From Stagnihabitans tardus (lineage in GTDB: Bacteria > Pseudomonadota > Alphaproteobacteria > Rhodobacterales > Rhodobacteraceae): a stretch of 64,000 nt of DNA. The notes beneath the pieces were generated by a model. It was not told where the DNA came from. It made no database searches and saw only the letters and a program-made list of their open reading frames with translations. Shown piece after piece: positions 45,236 through 52,901 of this stretch. Location of the stretch: the NCBI RefSeq assembly GCF_009925085.1, contig NZ_JAABNR010000001.1:248001-312000 (forward strand). The letters run 5' to 3'. The stretch's first letter is position 1. Each line of letters opens with the position of its first letter. The position numbers were made by a program, and so were the translations under genes.

Positions 45236-47281
45236 ATGACCGCGACATTGCGCACTTTGCCCCAGGGGACAGAAGTCCACCCGCTCCACCGCGAAATCGC
45301 CCCCGGCGGGCCGGTCGGTGGGGGCCTCATCGCGGGCCAGATCGGCGGGCCGGTCGCGGTCGCGGGGCGCGCCTTGGGCGGTCCGGTGGGCCAGGTGCAC
45401 GGCCTGACCGGCGGCCCGGTCTCTCCGGTCGGAGGGCCCCTCCGCCCTTTTGTCCATAACCCCCAGAGCTTTCCGGCTCCGGGGGCGGAACTCCCCGAGG
45501 CGGAACAGCGTCTGGCCCTTCGGCTCTTGCGCGAAGGCGTGCTGGCGCCCCATGCGCTGTTGCAGGGCCTGGCGCGGCTCTCCGAACGTCCGGGCGGGCG
45601 GCTCGTCGACCTGCTGCTCGACCAGGGCCTGGCCGAAGAGGGACCGCTTTTCGCCGCCCTGCACCGCCTGACCGGGATCGGCCCGGCCGACCCGCGCCTG
45701 ACGCCCGACCCGCGCCTGATCGACCGGCTCGAGGCCAGCTTCTGCCTGGCCGAGCGCATCCTGCCGCTCCGCCAGATCGGCGATGCCACGCTGATCGCCG
45801 CCGCCGACCCCGAAAGCTTCGCGCGCCTCGCCCCGCGGCTCCAGGCGATCTTCGGCAAGGTGCTGCCAAGCCTCGCCCCGGCCATGCGGATCGAGGCCGC
45901 GCTCCTGGCCGCACGCGGGCAGGCGCTGGCCCATTCGGCCGAGACCATGGTGCCGGTCCTGGACAGTTGCCGCACCTATCGCAAGGCCAGCCGCACGGCC
46001 CTGCGCGGGCTCGCCATCGCGGGGGCCGTGGCGCTGTTGTTCATCCAGCCGATCCTCGCCGCGCTAACGCTTTGGGCCGTGGTGACCCTGGTCCTGGCCA
46101 CCGGGATGAAGGTCGCGGCCTTCATCGCCTCGCTGAAGCCGATCCAGAGGCCCCAGCCTGCGACCCTGGCCCGCCTGCCCGTGGTCTCGGTCATGGTGGC
46201 GCTTTACCGCGAAAGCGACATTGCCTCGCGGCTGGTGGCACGGCTGGGGAAACTGGATTACCCCAAGGACCTGTTGGACATCTGCCTCGTCGTCGAGGAA
46301 GAGGACCAGATGACCCGCAAGGCCCTGGCCCGGGCCGACCTGCCGGGCTGGATGCGGGTCGTCGTGGTGCCGGGGGGGCGGGTCAAGACCAAGCCGCGCG
46401 CGCTTAACCATGGGCTGACCCAGTGTCGCGGCCAGATCATCGGGGTCTATGACGCCGAGGACATGCCCGACCCCCAGCAGATCCGCCGCGTGGTCGCGCA
46501 TTTCGCGGGCGCAGGCCCCGAGGTCGCCTGCCTGCAAGGCGCCCTGGACTTCTACAACCCGCGCAAGAACTGGCTCGCCCGCTGCTTCACCATCGAATAT
46601 GCGGGCTGGTTCCGCGTGATCCTGCCGGGGCTGGAGCGTCTGGGGATGCCCTTGCCCCTGGGCGGCACGACCCTGTTCTTCCGCCGGGATATCCTCGAAC
46701 GCCTGGGCGGTTGGGATGCCTGGAACGTGACCGAGGATGCCGACCTGGGCATGCGCCTCGCGCGGCGGGGCTATCGGACCGAGATCCTGGCCTCGACCAC
46801 GCTCGAGGAGGCCAATTGCCACGGCCTCGCCTGGGTCAAGCAGAGGTCGCGCTGGGTCAAGGGCTACATGATGACCTGGATCACCCATATGCGCCACCCG
46901 GTGACGCTCTATCGCGAGCTGGGGTTCAAGGCCTTCCTGGGCTTCCAGATCCTCTTCCTCGGCTCGCTGAGCCAGGCCCTGTTCGCGCCGCTCCTTTGGG
47001 GGATGTGGGGGCTGATGTTCGGCCTCGCCCATCCCCTGTCGCCCTGGCTCGGCGCTAGCGGGGTCCAGGCCCTGACGGCGGTCTTCATGCTCTGCGAGGT
47101 CTTGAACATCGGCATCGGGGTCCTGGGGCTGAAGCGGTCGGGGCAGAAGCTGTCCTGGCTTTGGGTGCCGACGCTGACGGCCTATTTCCCCTTGCAAACC
47201 TTCGCCGCCTACAAGGCCGCCTGGGAGATGCTGCACAAGCCCTTCTACTGGGACAAGACCACCCACGGCGCCTTCCACTGA
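45236..47281 (+). CDS. glycosyltransferase family 2 with N-terminal MshEN/GspE-N domain
   Basis: A 681-residue membrane glycosyltransferase. The first 70 residues hold five GGPV-type motifs. A GspE/MshE N-terminal domain follows (LRLLREGVLAPHALLQGLARL to about 220). Then come two helices near 255-295, a GT2 catalytic domain (VSVMVALYRESDIASRLV; YDAEDMPDP as the DxD-like site; TEDADLGMRLA; QRSRWVKGYM) and a C-terminal membrane region of 3-4 helices. QxxRW marks a processive synthase of the cellulose/XagB-like type. The MshEN domain is a known c-di-GMP binder in pilus ATPases, so signalling control is plausible. AAGGA precedes the ATG. Product unknown. Confidence 0.8.
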   Translation: MTATLRTLPQGTEVHPLHREIAPGGPVGGGLIAGQIGGPVAVAGRALGGPVGQVHGLTGGPVSPVGGPLRPFVHNPQSFPAPGAELPEAEQRLALRLLREGVLAPHALLQGLARLSERPGGRLVDLLLDQGLAEEGPLFAALHRLTGIGPADPRLTPDPRLIDRLEASFCLAERILPLRQIGDATLIAAADPESFARLAPRLQAIFGKVLPSLAPAMRIEAALLAARGQALAHSAETMVPVLDSCRTYRKASRTALRGLAIAGAVALLFIQPILAALTLWAVVTLVLATGMKVAAFIASLKPIQRPQPATLARLPVVSVMVALYRESDIASRLVARLGKLDYPKDLLDICLVVEEEDQMTRKALARADLPGWMRVVVVPGGRVKTKPRALNHGLTQCRGQIIGVYDAEDMPDPQQIRRVVAHFAGAGPEVACLQGALDFYNPRKNWLARCFTIEYAGWFRVILPGLERLGMPLPLGGTTLFFRRDILERLGGWDAWNVTEDADLGMRLARRGYRTEILASTTLEEANCHGLAWVKQRSRWVKGYMMTWITHMRHPVTLYRELGFKAFLGFQILFLGSLSQALFAPLLWGMWGLMFGLAHPLSPWLGASGVQALTAVFMLCEVLNIGIGVLGLKRSGQKLSWLWVPTLTAYFPLQTFAAYKAAWEMLHKPFYWDKTTHGAFH

Positions 47282-47341
47282 GGCTTGCGACAGGGTCACG
47301 GAGGCCCCCCCCCAAAGGGCCATCAAGAGCCATTCTCTGCG

Positions 47342-47650
47342 TGTCGGAGGGGGCCGATTTTCCGAAGGAAAATCGGCCCCCTCCGACAGGACGCGGATTT
47401 TCCTGCGGAAAATCCGCGTCCTGTCGGACCCCAGCAGCAAAACGCAAACCGCAAGCCCGCGCCGCCCGGGCCGCAGGCCAGGGCGGCGCCCTCCGCGAGG
47501 GACTGGATTTTTCAAAGAAAAATCCAGTCCCTCGCGGACCCGCTTCTTCTTCGGACATGGGGGTTGGCGGTGGCCGATCTTGCCCTTGGCAAGATCGGCC
47601 ACCGCCAACCGGTCGCGGATTTTCCTGCGGAAAATCCGCGACCGGTTGGC
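47342..47650. repeat. array of five perfect 22-23-bp-stem hairpins
   Basis: HP1 47342-47388 (22-bp arms, loop GAA), HP2 47382-47428 (22, TGC), HP3 47492-47538 (22, AAA), HP4 47562-47610 (23, CTT) and HP5 47604-47650 (22, TGC). All arms are perfectly complementary. Each arm ends toward the loop in a variant of GATTTTCC/GGAAAATC, while the outer 14 bp differ between hairpins with full compensation. HP1/HP2 share the 7-nt TCCGACA and HP4/HP5 share the 7-nt GCCAACC, so within each pair the outer stems are mutually exclusive. A sixth, shorter stem (47459-47467 with 47481-47489) lies between. The array occupies the 372-bp gap between convergent genes and ends 4 bp before the gntR stop. Confidence 0.92.
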
Positions 47651-47653
47651 CCC

Positions 47654-48289
47654 CTACCTCAGCTTCAACTCCCCCGCATCGACGCGCAACCGCGTCTCGT
47701 AGGCCCGCGAGATATGGACCTTCAAGGCCTGGTAAGCCGCCTCGCCGTCCCGCGCCTCGATCGCCGCCACGATCCGGTCATGCTCGCCGATCGCCACCCC
47801 ATCGCGCCCCTCGGCGGCAAAGGAGGTCGTGGCCATCAGGGCCATCGACCGATGCACGAGGTCCAGCTGCTGCACCAGGAAGCGGTTGTGGCTCGCCAAA
47901 TGGATCAGCCGGTGGAAGCGCTTGTTGGCCCGCGAAAGCTCGCGCGGGTCGCCGCCGACCTTGGCGCGGTCCTCCTCGACCATCGAGCGCAGAACCCGCA
48001 CCTCCTCCTCTGTCGCATGCCGCGCCGCAAGCCGCGCGGCCAGGCCCTCCAGCTCGGTGCGCACCGCATACAGTTCCGCCAACTGGTTGTGATCCAGCGA
48101 GGCCACGATCAGGCTGCGGCCATCACGGGTCACCATGGCCTGGGTCTCCAGCCGCTGCAAAGCCTCGCGCACCGGGGTCCGGCTGACGCCGAACCGCTCC
48201 GCCAGCTCTGATTCCACCAGCCGGTCGCCCGGGTGATAAAGCCCCCCCTCGATCGCCTCGAGGATCAGCGTATAGGCATCCTTCGCCAT
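47654..48289 (-). CDS. GntR-family (FCD) transcriptional regulator
   Basis: A 211-residue FadR-type regulator. The winged helix has GDRLVESELAERFGVSRTPVREALQRLE (about 21-48); the FCD ligand domain shows FHRLIHLASHNRFLVQQLD and EHDRIVAAIEARDGEAAYQALKVHI, with Asp/His residues of the metal-bound acid pocket. ATG 48289 follows GGGGGCGAG; the frame extends to 48382 but without family match. The regulated genes are not evident: it diverges from a HAD phosphatase gene. Confidence 0.88.
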   Translation of the reverse strand: MAKDAYTLILEAIEGGLYHPGDRLVESELAERFGVSRTPVREALQRLETQAMVTRDGRSLIVASLDHNQLAELYAVRTELEGLAARLAARHATEEEVRVLRSMVEEDRAKVGGDPRELSRANKRFHRLIHLASHNRFLVQQLDLVHRSMALMATTSFAAEGRDGVAIGEHDRIVAAIEARDGEAAYQALKVHISRAYETRLRVDAGELKLR

Positions 48290-48408
48290 CTCGCCCCCTT
48301 TTTCCGCCACCCTAAGCCCTGATCCGCCCCCCCGCAACCGCCCGGGCGCGCCCGGACCTCCACCAAGCCCCTTCCCAGCCACCGCCCAATCCGCTACCCC
48401 TGCGCCCC

Positions 48409-49068
48409 ATGCGCGACTTCTCCCACATCACCACCTGGGTCTTCGACCTCGACAACACGCTCTACCCGCCCGAATACCGGCTCTTCGACCAGATCGAGGT
48501 CAAGATGACGGCCTGGGTCATGCAGGCGCTGAAGGTCGGCCGCACCGAGGCCGACCGCCTGCGCCGCCACTATTGGGAGACCTATGGCACGACCCTCTCC
48601 GGCCTGATGCGCGAGCATCAGATCGACCCGGGCCCCTATCTGTCCGAGGTCCATGACATCGACTTCACCGTCCTGCCCCGCGACCCCGACCTCGCCCAGG
48701 CCCTCGCAAAGCTCCCCGGCCGCCGCATCGTCTATACCAATGGATGCATTCCCTACGCCGTAAGGGTGCTGGAGGCACGCGGCCTGACAGGTCTCTTCGA
48801 CGCGGTCTATGGCATTGAAAGCGCTGACTTCCGCCCCAAGCCCGAGGCCCAGGCCTACCAAGCGGTCTTCGCCCAGGACGGCACCGACCCTTCCCGGGCC
48901 GCCATGTTCGAAGACGACCCCCGCAACCTCGTGGCGCCCCATGAGATGGGGATGCGCACGGTCCATGTCGCCCCCAAGCCGACGCCGGCCCGCCATATCC
49001 ACCACCACACCAGCGACCTCGCGCGCTTTCTGCGGCGGCTCGGGACCGAAAAGGCCGCCTCCCGCTAG
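48409..49068 (+). CDS. HAD-family pyrimidine 5'-nucleotidase-like phosphatase
   Basis: A 219-residue HAD hydrolase. Motif I is VFDLDNTLYPPEYRLFDQIE with nucleophile Asp13 and Asp15, motif II is IVYTNGCIPYA, motif III is the lysine in RPKPEAQAY and motif IV is AAMFEDDPRNL. The DLDNTLYP start matches the SDT1/pyrimidine 5'-nucleotidase subgroup. It probably dephosphorylates nucleoside monophosphates; substrate inferred from subgroup only. Confidence 0.88.
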   Translation: MRDFSHITTWVFDLDNTLYPPEYRLFDQIEVKMTAWVMQALKVGRTEADRLRRHYWETYGTTLSGLMREHQIDPGPYLSEVHDIDFTVLPRDPDLAQALAKLPGRRIVYTNGCIPYAVRVLEARGLTGLFDAVYGIESADFRPKPEAQAYQAVFAQDGTDPSRAAMFEDDPRNLVAPHEMGMRTVHVAPKPTPARHIHHHTSDLARFLRRLGTEKAASR

Positions 49069-49222
49069 GCGCCCGGACCCCTTGAAGCCTCACCAGCGCT
49101 CCCCGGCGACCGGCCTTGCTCTTGGCCCGACCGGAGGCCAAGGGCGTCACCCCGGACAATCTGTCCACCTGACAGCGCCCTGTCGCCATGGCACCACCGC
49201 CCGGCAAACAGGAGCCGCAGCC

Positions 49223-49429
49223 ATGTCCATTCCGCTTTCCATCCCCCTTGTCGGTCCGATGACCCGCGCCATCGAGCGCGATCATTCGACGCTTTACTAC
49301 CTCCTCGTCATCCTCCTCACCGCCCTCGTTCTGGCCGTCAAGACCTGGGGCCTCGTCGCCCTGACCCTGACTGCCCTGGCCTTCGTCCCGGTGATGTTCA
49401 CCTTCCTCATCATCATCGCACGCCCCTGA
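49223..49429 (+). CDS. small two-helix membrane protein, 68 residues
   Basis: Frame MSIPLSIPLVGPMTRAIERD continuing into two hydrophobic segments separated by only KTWG (YYLLVILLTALVLAV and LVALTLTALAFVPVMFTFLI). CAGGAG sits 8 nt upstream of the ATG, a good ribosome site. No family recognised. It stands alone between the HAD gene and the ubiH-like gene. Confidence 0.65.
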   Translation: MSIPLSIPLVGPMTRAIERDHSTLYYLLVILLTALVLAVKTWGLVALTLTALAFVPVMFTFLIIIARP

Positions 49430-49494
49430 CCCGCGGCGCTTTGACCCTGTGCTTTGCCCGCCTTCCGTCCTAGATTGAGAGCATGGAGGCCGTT

Positions 49495-50703
49495 ATGCAT
49501 GAGACCGATATCCTGATTTCCGGCGGCGGCGTCGCCGGGCTCACGGCGGCGAGCGCCTTCGGAGCCGCGGGCTTCCGTGTCCTGATCGTCGAGCCCAGCC
49601 CGCCGGTCACCGATCTCGCCACGCCCGGCGCCGATCTGCGCACCACGGCGTTCCTCACGCCCTCGGTCAAGCTCCTGCAAGCCGCGGGCCTCTGGGAGCG
49701 CCTCCTGCCCTTCGCCTCTGCGTTGCAGGTCATGCGCATCGTCGACGCCGGGGGTCCCCTGTCCGAGACGGGCCAGCCCGTGGCCCGCATGACCCGCGAT
49801 TTCGTGGCGGCGGAAATCTCGGATCAGCCCTTCGGCTACAACCTGCCCAACTGGCTCCTGCGGCGCGAGATGGTAGCGCGGCTCTCCGAGCTGCCCAATG
49901 TCACCTTCCGCCCCGGCCTCGCCACGACCTCGATGACCACCCGCGCGACCGAGGCCCGTGTGACGCTCTCGGACGGCGCCCAGGTGACGGCGAGGCTGGT
50001 GATCGCCGCCGATGGCCGCAATTCCACCATGCGCCAGGCGGCCGGGATCGGGGTGAAAACCATCCGCTATGGCCAAAAGGCCGTGGTCTGCGCCGTGACC
50101 CATGACCAGCCGCATGGCAATGTCTCGACCGAGATCCACCGCTCCGGTGGCCCCTTCACACTGGTCCCCCTGCCCGATCACCAGGGACGCCCGGCCTCGG
50201 CCGTGGTCTGGATGGAGCGCGCGGCGCAGGCCCTTGGCCTGGCCACCCTGCCCGATGCGGCCTTCCAGGAGGCGCTGAACGCCCGCTCCTGCGGCGTCCT
50301 CGGCCCCCTGACCCTCGTCAGCGGCAGGGCCACCTGGCCCATCATCACGCAATGGGCGCATCGCATGTCGGGCGAGCGCCTGGCGCTGATGGCCGAGGCC
50401 GCCCATGTCGTCCCGCCGATCGGGGCCCAGGGGCTGAACATGAGCCTGAGGGACCTTGGCAGCCTTCTGGACCTTGCGACCGCCAGCCCCGCAACGCTCG
50501 GCGATGCCGCGATGCTGGACGCCTATCACAGGGCCCGCCACACCGATGTCACCGCCCGCGCCCTCGGCATCGACGCCTTGAACCGCGCCTCGATGGCCGA
50601 GGCCCAGCCGCTGCGCAACCTGCGCGCCATGGGCCTCGGCGCGCTCCACGCCATCACGCCGATCCGCCGCACCCTGATGAAAGCCGGCCTCGGCCTCGGC
50701 TGA
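49495..50703 (+). CDS. UbiH/UbiF/COQ6-family FAD monooxygenase
   Basis: A 402-residue aromatic hydroxylase of the ubiquinone-biosynthesis type. The FAD fold is ILISGGGVAGLTAASAFG, the DG motif region is LVIAADGRNSTMRQAAGI, and the second FAD motif is LMAEAAHVVPPIGAQGLNMSLRD, where the usual GDAAH is EAAH, conserved in many Ubi hydroxylases. It likely hydroxylates a polyprenylated benzene ring in ubiquinone synthesis; which position is not determinable here. ATG 49495 has GGAGG 5 nt upstream; 49483 is an alternative that contains that ribosome site. Confidence 0.88.
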   Translation: MHETDILISGGGVAGLTAASAFGAAGFRVLIVEPSPPVTDLATPGADLRTTAFLTPSVKLLQAAGLWERLLPFASALQVMRIVDAGGPLSETGQPVARMTRDFVAAEISDQPFGYNLPNWLLRREMVARLSELPNVTFRPGLATTSMTTRATEARVTLSDGAQVTARLVIAADGRNSTMRQAAGIGVKTIRYGQKAVVCAVTHDQPHGNVSTEIHRSGGPFTLVPLPDHQGRPASAVVWMERAAQALGLATLPDAAFQEALNARSCGVLGPLTLVSGRATWPIITQWAHRMSGERLALMAEAAHVVPPIGAQGLNMSLRDLGSLLDLATASPATLGDAAMLDAYHRARHTDVTARALGIDALNRASMAEAQPLRNLRAMGLGALHAITPIRRTLMKAGLGLG

Positions 50704-50860
50704 TTTCATCTTTTCCCAAATATCCACGGGGTTTCCAAAGGGGAGCGTGCTCCCCTTTGGTTGGGGGGTGCGGGGGGCGAAAGCCCCCCGCTTCCGCCGG
50801 TCGGAGGCAAGGGCGCCAGCCCGCAGCAGGCCGACCGGCAAAAGCGAGGGCTGCCGCCCC
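50704..50860. repeat. CAAATA element with AAGGGGAGC hairpin, convergent gap
   Basis: A plus-strand CAAATA element (50704-50731) is followed by the hairpin AAAGGGGAGC-GT-GCTCCCCTTT (50737-50758) and a GGGGGGCGAAAGCCCCCC hairpin (50772-50789). A GCCGGTCGG/CCGACCGGC pair lies around 50797-50834. This is the third copy of the cassette at 11575-11660 and 58383-58470. The remaining DNA to 50960 shows nothing recognisable. Confidence 0.65.
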
Positions 50861-50960
50861 CGCACCCCCGCCTCAAGAGGGTGACCATGCCCTTGGTTTC
50901 TTGAACCAATGGCGAAACCAATGGCAAACCCTTGAGAAACCCCGTGGCCCGAAGCCTTCC

Positions 50961-52085
50961 CTAAGCCAGCGCTGCGTCAAGCGCCAGGCGGAGCCGTTCC
51001 ACCGTCGCCCCCACATCCTTCAGCTTGTCGAGCCCAAAGAGCCCCAGGCGAAAGGTCCGGAACTCTGCCCCCTCGCCCACCTGCAAGGGCACACCCGCCG
51101 CGATCTGGTAGCCCTTGGCCTTGAACTTTGCGCCATTCTGCACCTCGGGATCGCTGGTGAAGCTCACCACCACCCCCGGCGCCTTGAAGCCCTCGGCCGC
51201 GACCGAGACCACACCCCGTGCCTCCAGCATCTCCCGCACGCGCGCGCCCAGCTCCCATTGCGCCGCCTTGGCCTCGGCAAAGCCCATGGCCCGGGTCTCG
51301 GCCATGGCCGAAGCAAAGCCCAGGATGGCATCGGTCGGCATGGTGGCGTGATAGGCATGCCCCCCCTTCTCATAGGCCTCCATGATCGCCCGCCACTTCT
51401 TCAGGTCCAGCGCGAAAGAGTTCGACGTGGTCGCCTGAAGCCTTTCCTCCGCCCGCGGCCCCATCATCACCAGCCCGACCGCCGGAGAGGCCGACCAGCC
51501 CTTCTGCGGCGCCGAGATCAGCACATCGACCCCAAGCGCCGCCATATCCACCCAGACACAGCCGCTGGCGATGCAATCCAGCACGAAAAGCGCCCCCACC
51601 TCATGCGCCGCCGCTGCCACTTCCGCGATATAGGCATCGGGCAGGATGATGCCGGACGAGGTCTCGACATGGGGGGCAAAGACCGCCTCGGGCCGCGTCT
51701 CGCGGATCTTCGCCACGACCTCGGCCAGGGGCGGCGGCGCGAAGCTGGCCGCCACCGTATTCCCCGCCGCCCGCGCCATGACGACCGTCACATCCGCCTG
51801 CCCCATGGCGTCGAAAATCTGGCTCCAGCGGTAAGAGAACCAGCCGTTGCGCACCACCAGCGCCCGGCCCCGCCCGAACTGCCGCGCCACGGCCTCCATC
51901 CCATAGGTCCCGCCGCCCGGCACCAGGGCCACGGCGCTGGCCCCATAGACCTCCTTCAACCCCGCCGAGACCTCGCGCATCACGCCCTGGAACCGCGCCG
52001 ACATGTGGTTCAAACTCCGGTCGGTGAAGACGACCGAAAACTCCTGAAGCCCCTCGGGGTCGATATGGTCATGCGGCAGTTTCAT
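50961..52085 (-). CDS. class V PLP-dependent aminotransferase
   Basis: A 374-residue fold-type I enzyme of the alanine/serine-glyoxylate aminotransferase group. Blocks are VPGGGTYGMEAVARQF, VFAPHVETSSGIILP, LFVLDCIASGCVWVDMAALGVDV and LISAPQKGWSASPAVGLVMM with the PLP lysine in PQKGWS. Its substrate is unknown; glyoxylate or another oxo acid as amino acceptor is the family norm. It is the last gene in the minus-strand run (btpA, M42, FGGY kinase, creatininase, this gene), though a 69-bp gap separates it from the creatininase gene. ATG 52085. Confidence 0.85.
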   Translation of the reverse strand: MKLPHDHIDPEGLQEFSVVFTDRSLNHMSARFQGVMREVSAGLKEVYGASAVALVPGGGTYGMEAVARQFGRGRALVVRNGWFSYRWSQIFDAMGQADVTVVMARAAGNTVAASFAPPPLAEVVAKIRETRPEAVFAPHVETSSGIILPDAYIAEVAAAAHEVGALFVLDCIASGCVWVDMAALGVDVLISAPQKGWSASPAVGLVMMGPRAEERLQATTSNSFALDLKKWRAIMEAYEKGGHAYHATMPTDAILGFASAMAETRAMGFAEAKAAQWELGARVREMLEARGVVSVAAEGFKAPGVVVSFTSDPEVQNGAKFKAKGYQIAAGVPLQVGEGAEFRTFRLGLFGLDKLKDVGATVERLRLALDAALA

Positions 52086-52154
52086 GGCTTCCTCCGTTGC
52101 GACCCGCAGGCCTTGTTTGCCCAAGGATAGCGCGGGGGCCTGCGGCTTGCACCC

Positions 52155-52901
52155 TCAAAGCCCCAAAAGGCCTTTCAGATGGGCCAAGATAATCGCCACA
52201 CCGGCCTCTCCCTGCGCGGCCGAGGCACGCGGCGCAGAGGCCGTATACCAGGTGTCATTCTCGGCCATCCGCGCTTGCTCCACCGTCTCGGGGGCAAGCG
52301 CCAGCATCAGCGCGGTCTCGCCCTCGCCGGCATGATCGAAGGGGAAATGCTCTGCGACCTCTGGCGGCATCAGGGGATGGATCTGCACCCAGTTGAAGGG
52401 GTTCTCACCCTGGGCATGGGCCTCGTAATAGGTCTCCATGCCCTTGGCGCCCCACCAGCCCGGGCCACGTGTCGCCTCCAGATGGGCAAAGACCGCGTTG
52501 CGGGCGGCCAGGCGGAAGGTCAGGTCGGTCGGCATGCCTTGGGCGAAATTCTCGGTCTGGTGATGGATCACGCCATGGATGTTGCGAAACCCCGCCTTTA
52601 GCAGCGCGGCAAACAGCGCCTCGGCCAGGGGCTGGAAGGCCTGGGTCGGCAGATGCAGCGTGAAGCTCTCCGCCCCCGCCACGGCATGGGAGGCCGCGCC
52701 ATAGGCGAAGCTTGGCAGGATCACCATTCGGTCAGGCGCCTCGGCCTCCAGCCGGTCGAGGCAGCGCGTGACGGCGAGGAGGTCGACGCCCAGGGGCAGA
52801 TGCTCGCCGTGATATTCCTGCACGCCAAGCGCGAGGACCAGGGGCAGGTTCTCCGCCTGGGCCTGGCGCAGCTGATGGGGGGTGCAGAGCTCGTATCTCA
52901 T
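52155..52901 (-). CDS. creatininase-family amidohydrolase-like protein
   Basis: A 248-residue protein of the creatininase fold. LVLALGVQEYHGEHLPLGVDLLAV gives the metal-ligand pattern E-x-H...D. The usual NGHGGN motif is replaced by VIHHQTENFAQG, retaining a histidine and a glutamate. Members include creatinine amidohydrolase and a ring-opening hydrolase of inositol-derived diketones; this divergent motif and the sugar-kinase context make a sugar-derived substrate more likely than creatinine. It overlaps the FGGY kinase stop by 4 bp. Confidence 0.72.
   Translation of the reverse strand: MRYELCTPHQLRQAQAENLPLVLALGVQEYHGEHLPLGVDLLAVTRCLDRLEAEAPDRMVILPSFAYGAASHAVAGAESFTLHLPTQAFQPLAEALFAALLKAGFRNIHGVIHHQTENFAQGMPTDLTFRLAARNAVFAHLEATRGPGWWGAKGMETYYEAHAQGENPFNWVQIHPLMPPEVAEHFPFDHAGEGETALMLALAPETVEQARMAENDTWYTASAPRASAAQGEAGVAIILAHLKGLLGL

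Noticed and set aside
47161-48186. 341-codon frame through the hairpin array
   Set aside because: It runs through perfect palindromes and out of the glycosyltransferase 3' end; the sequence is low-complexity Pro/Arg and has no start signal.
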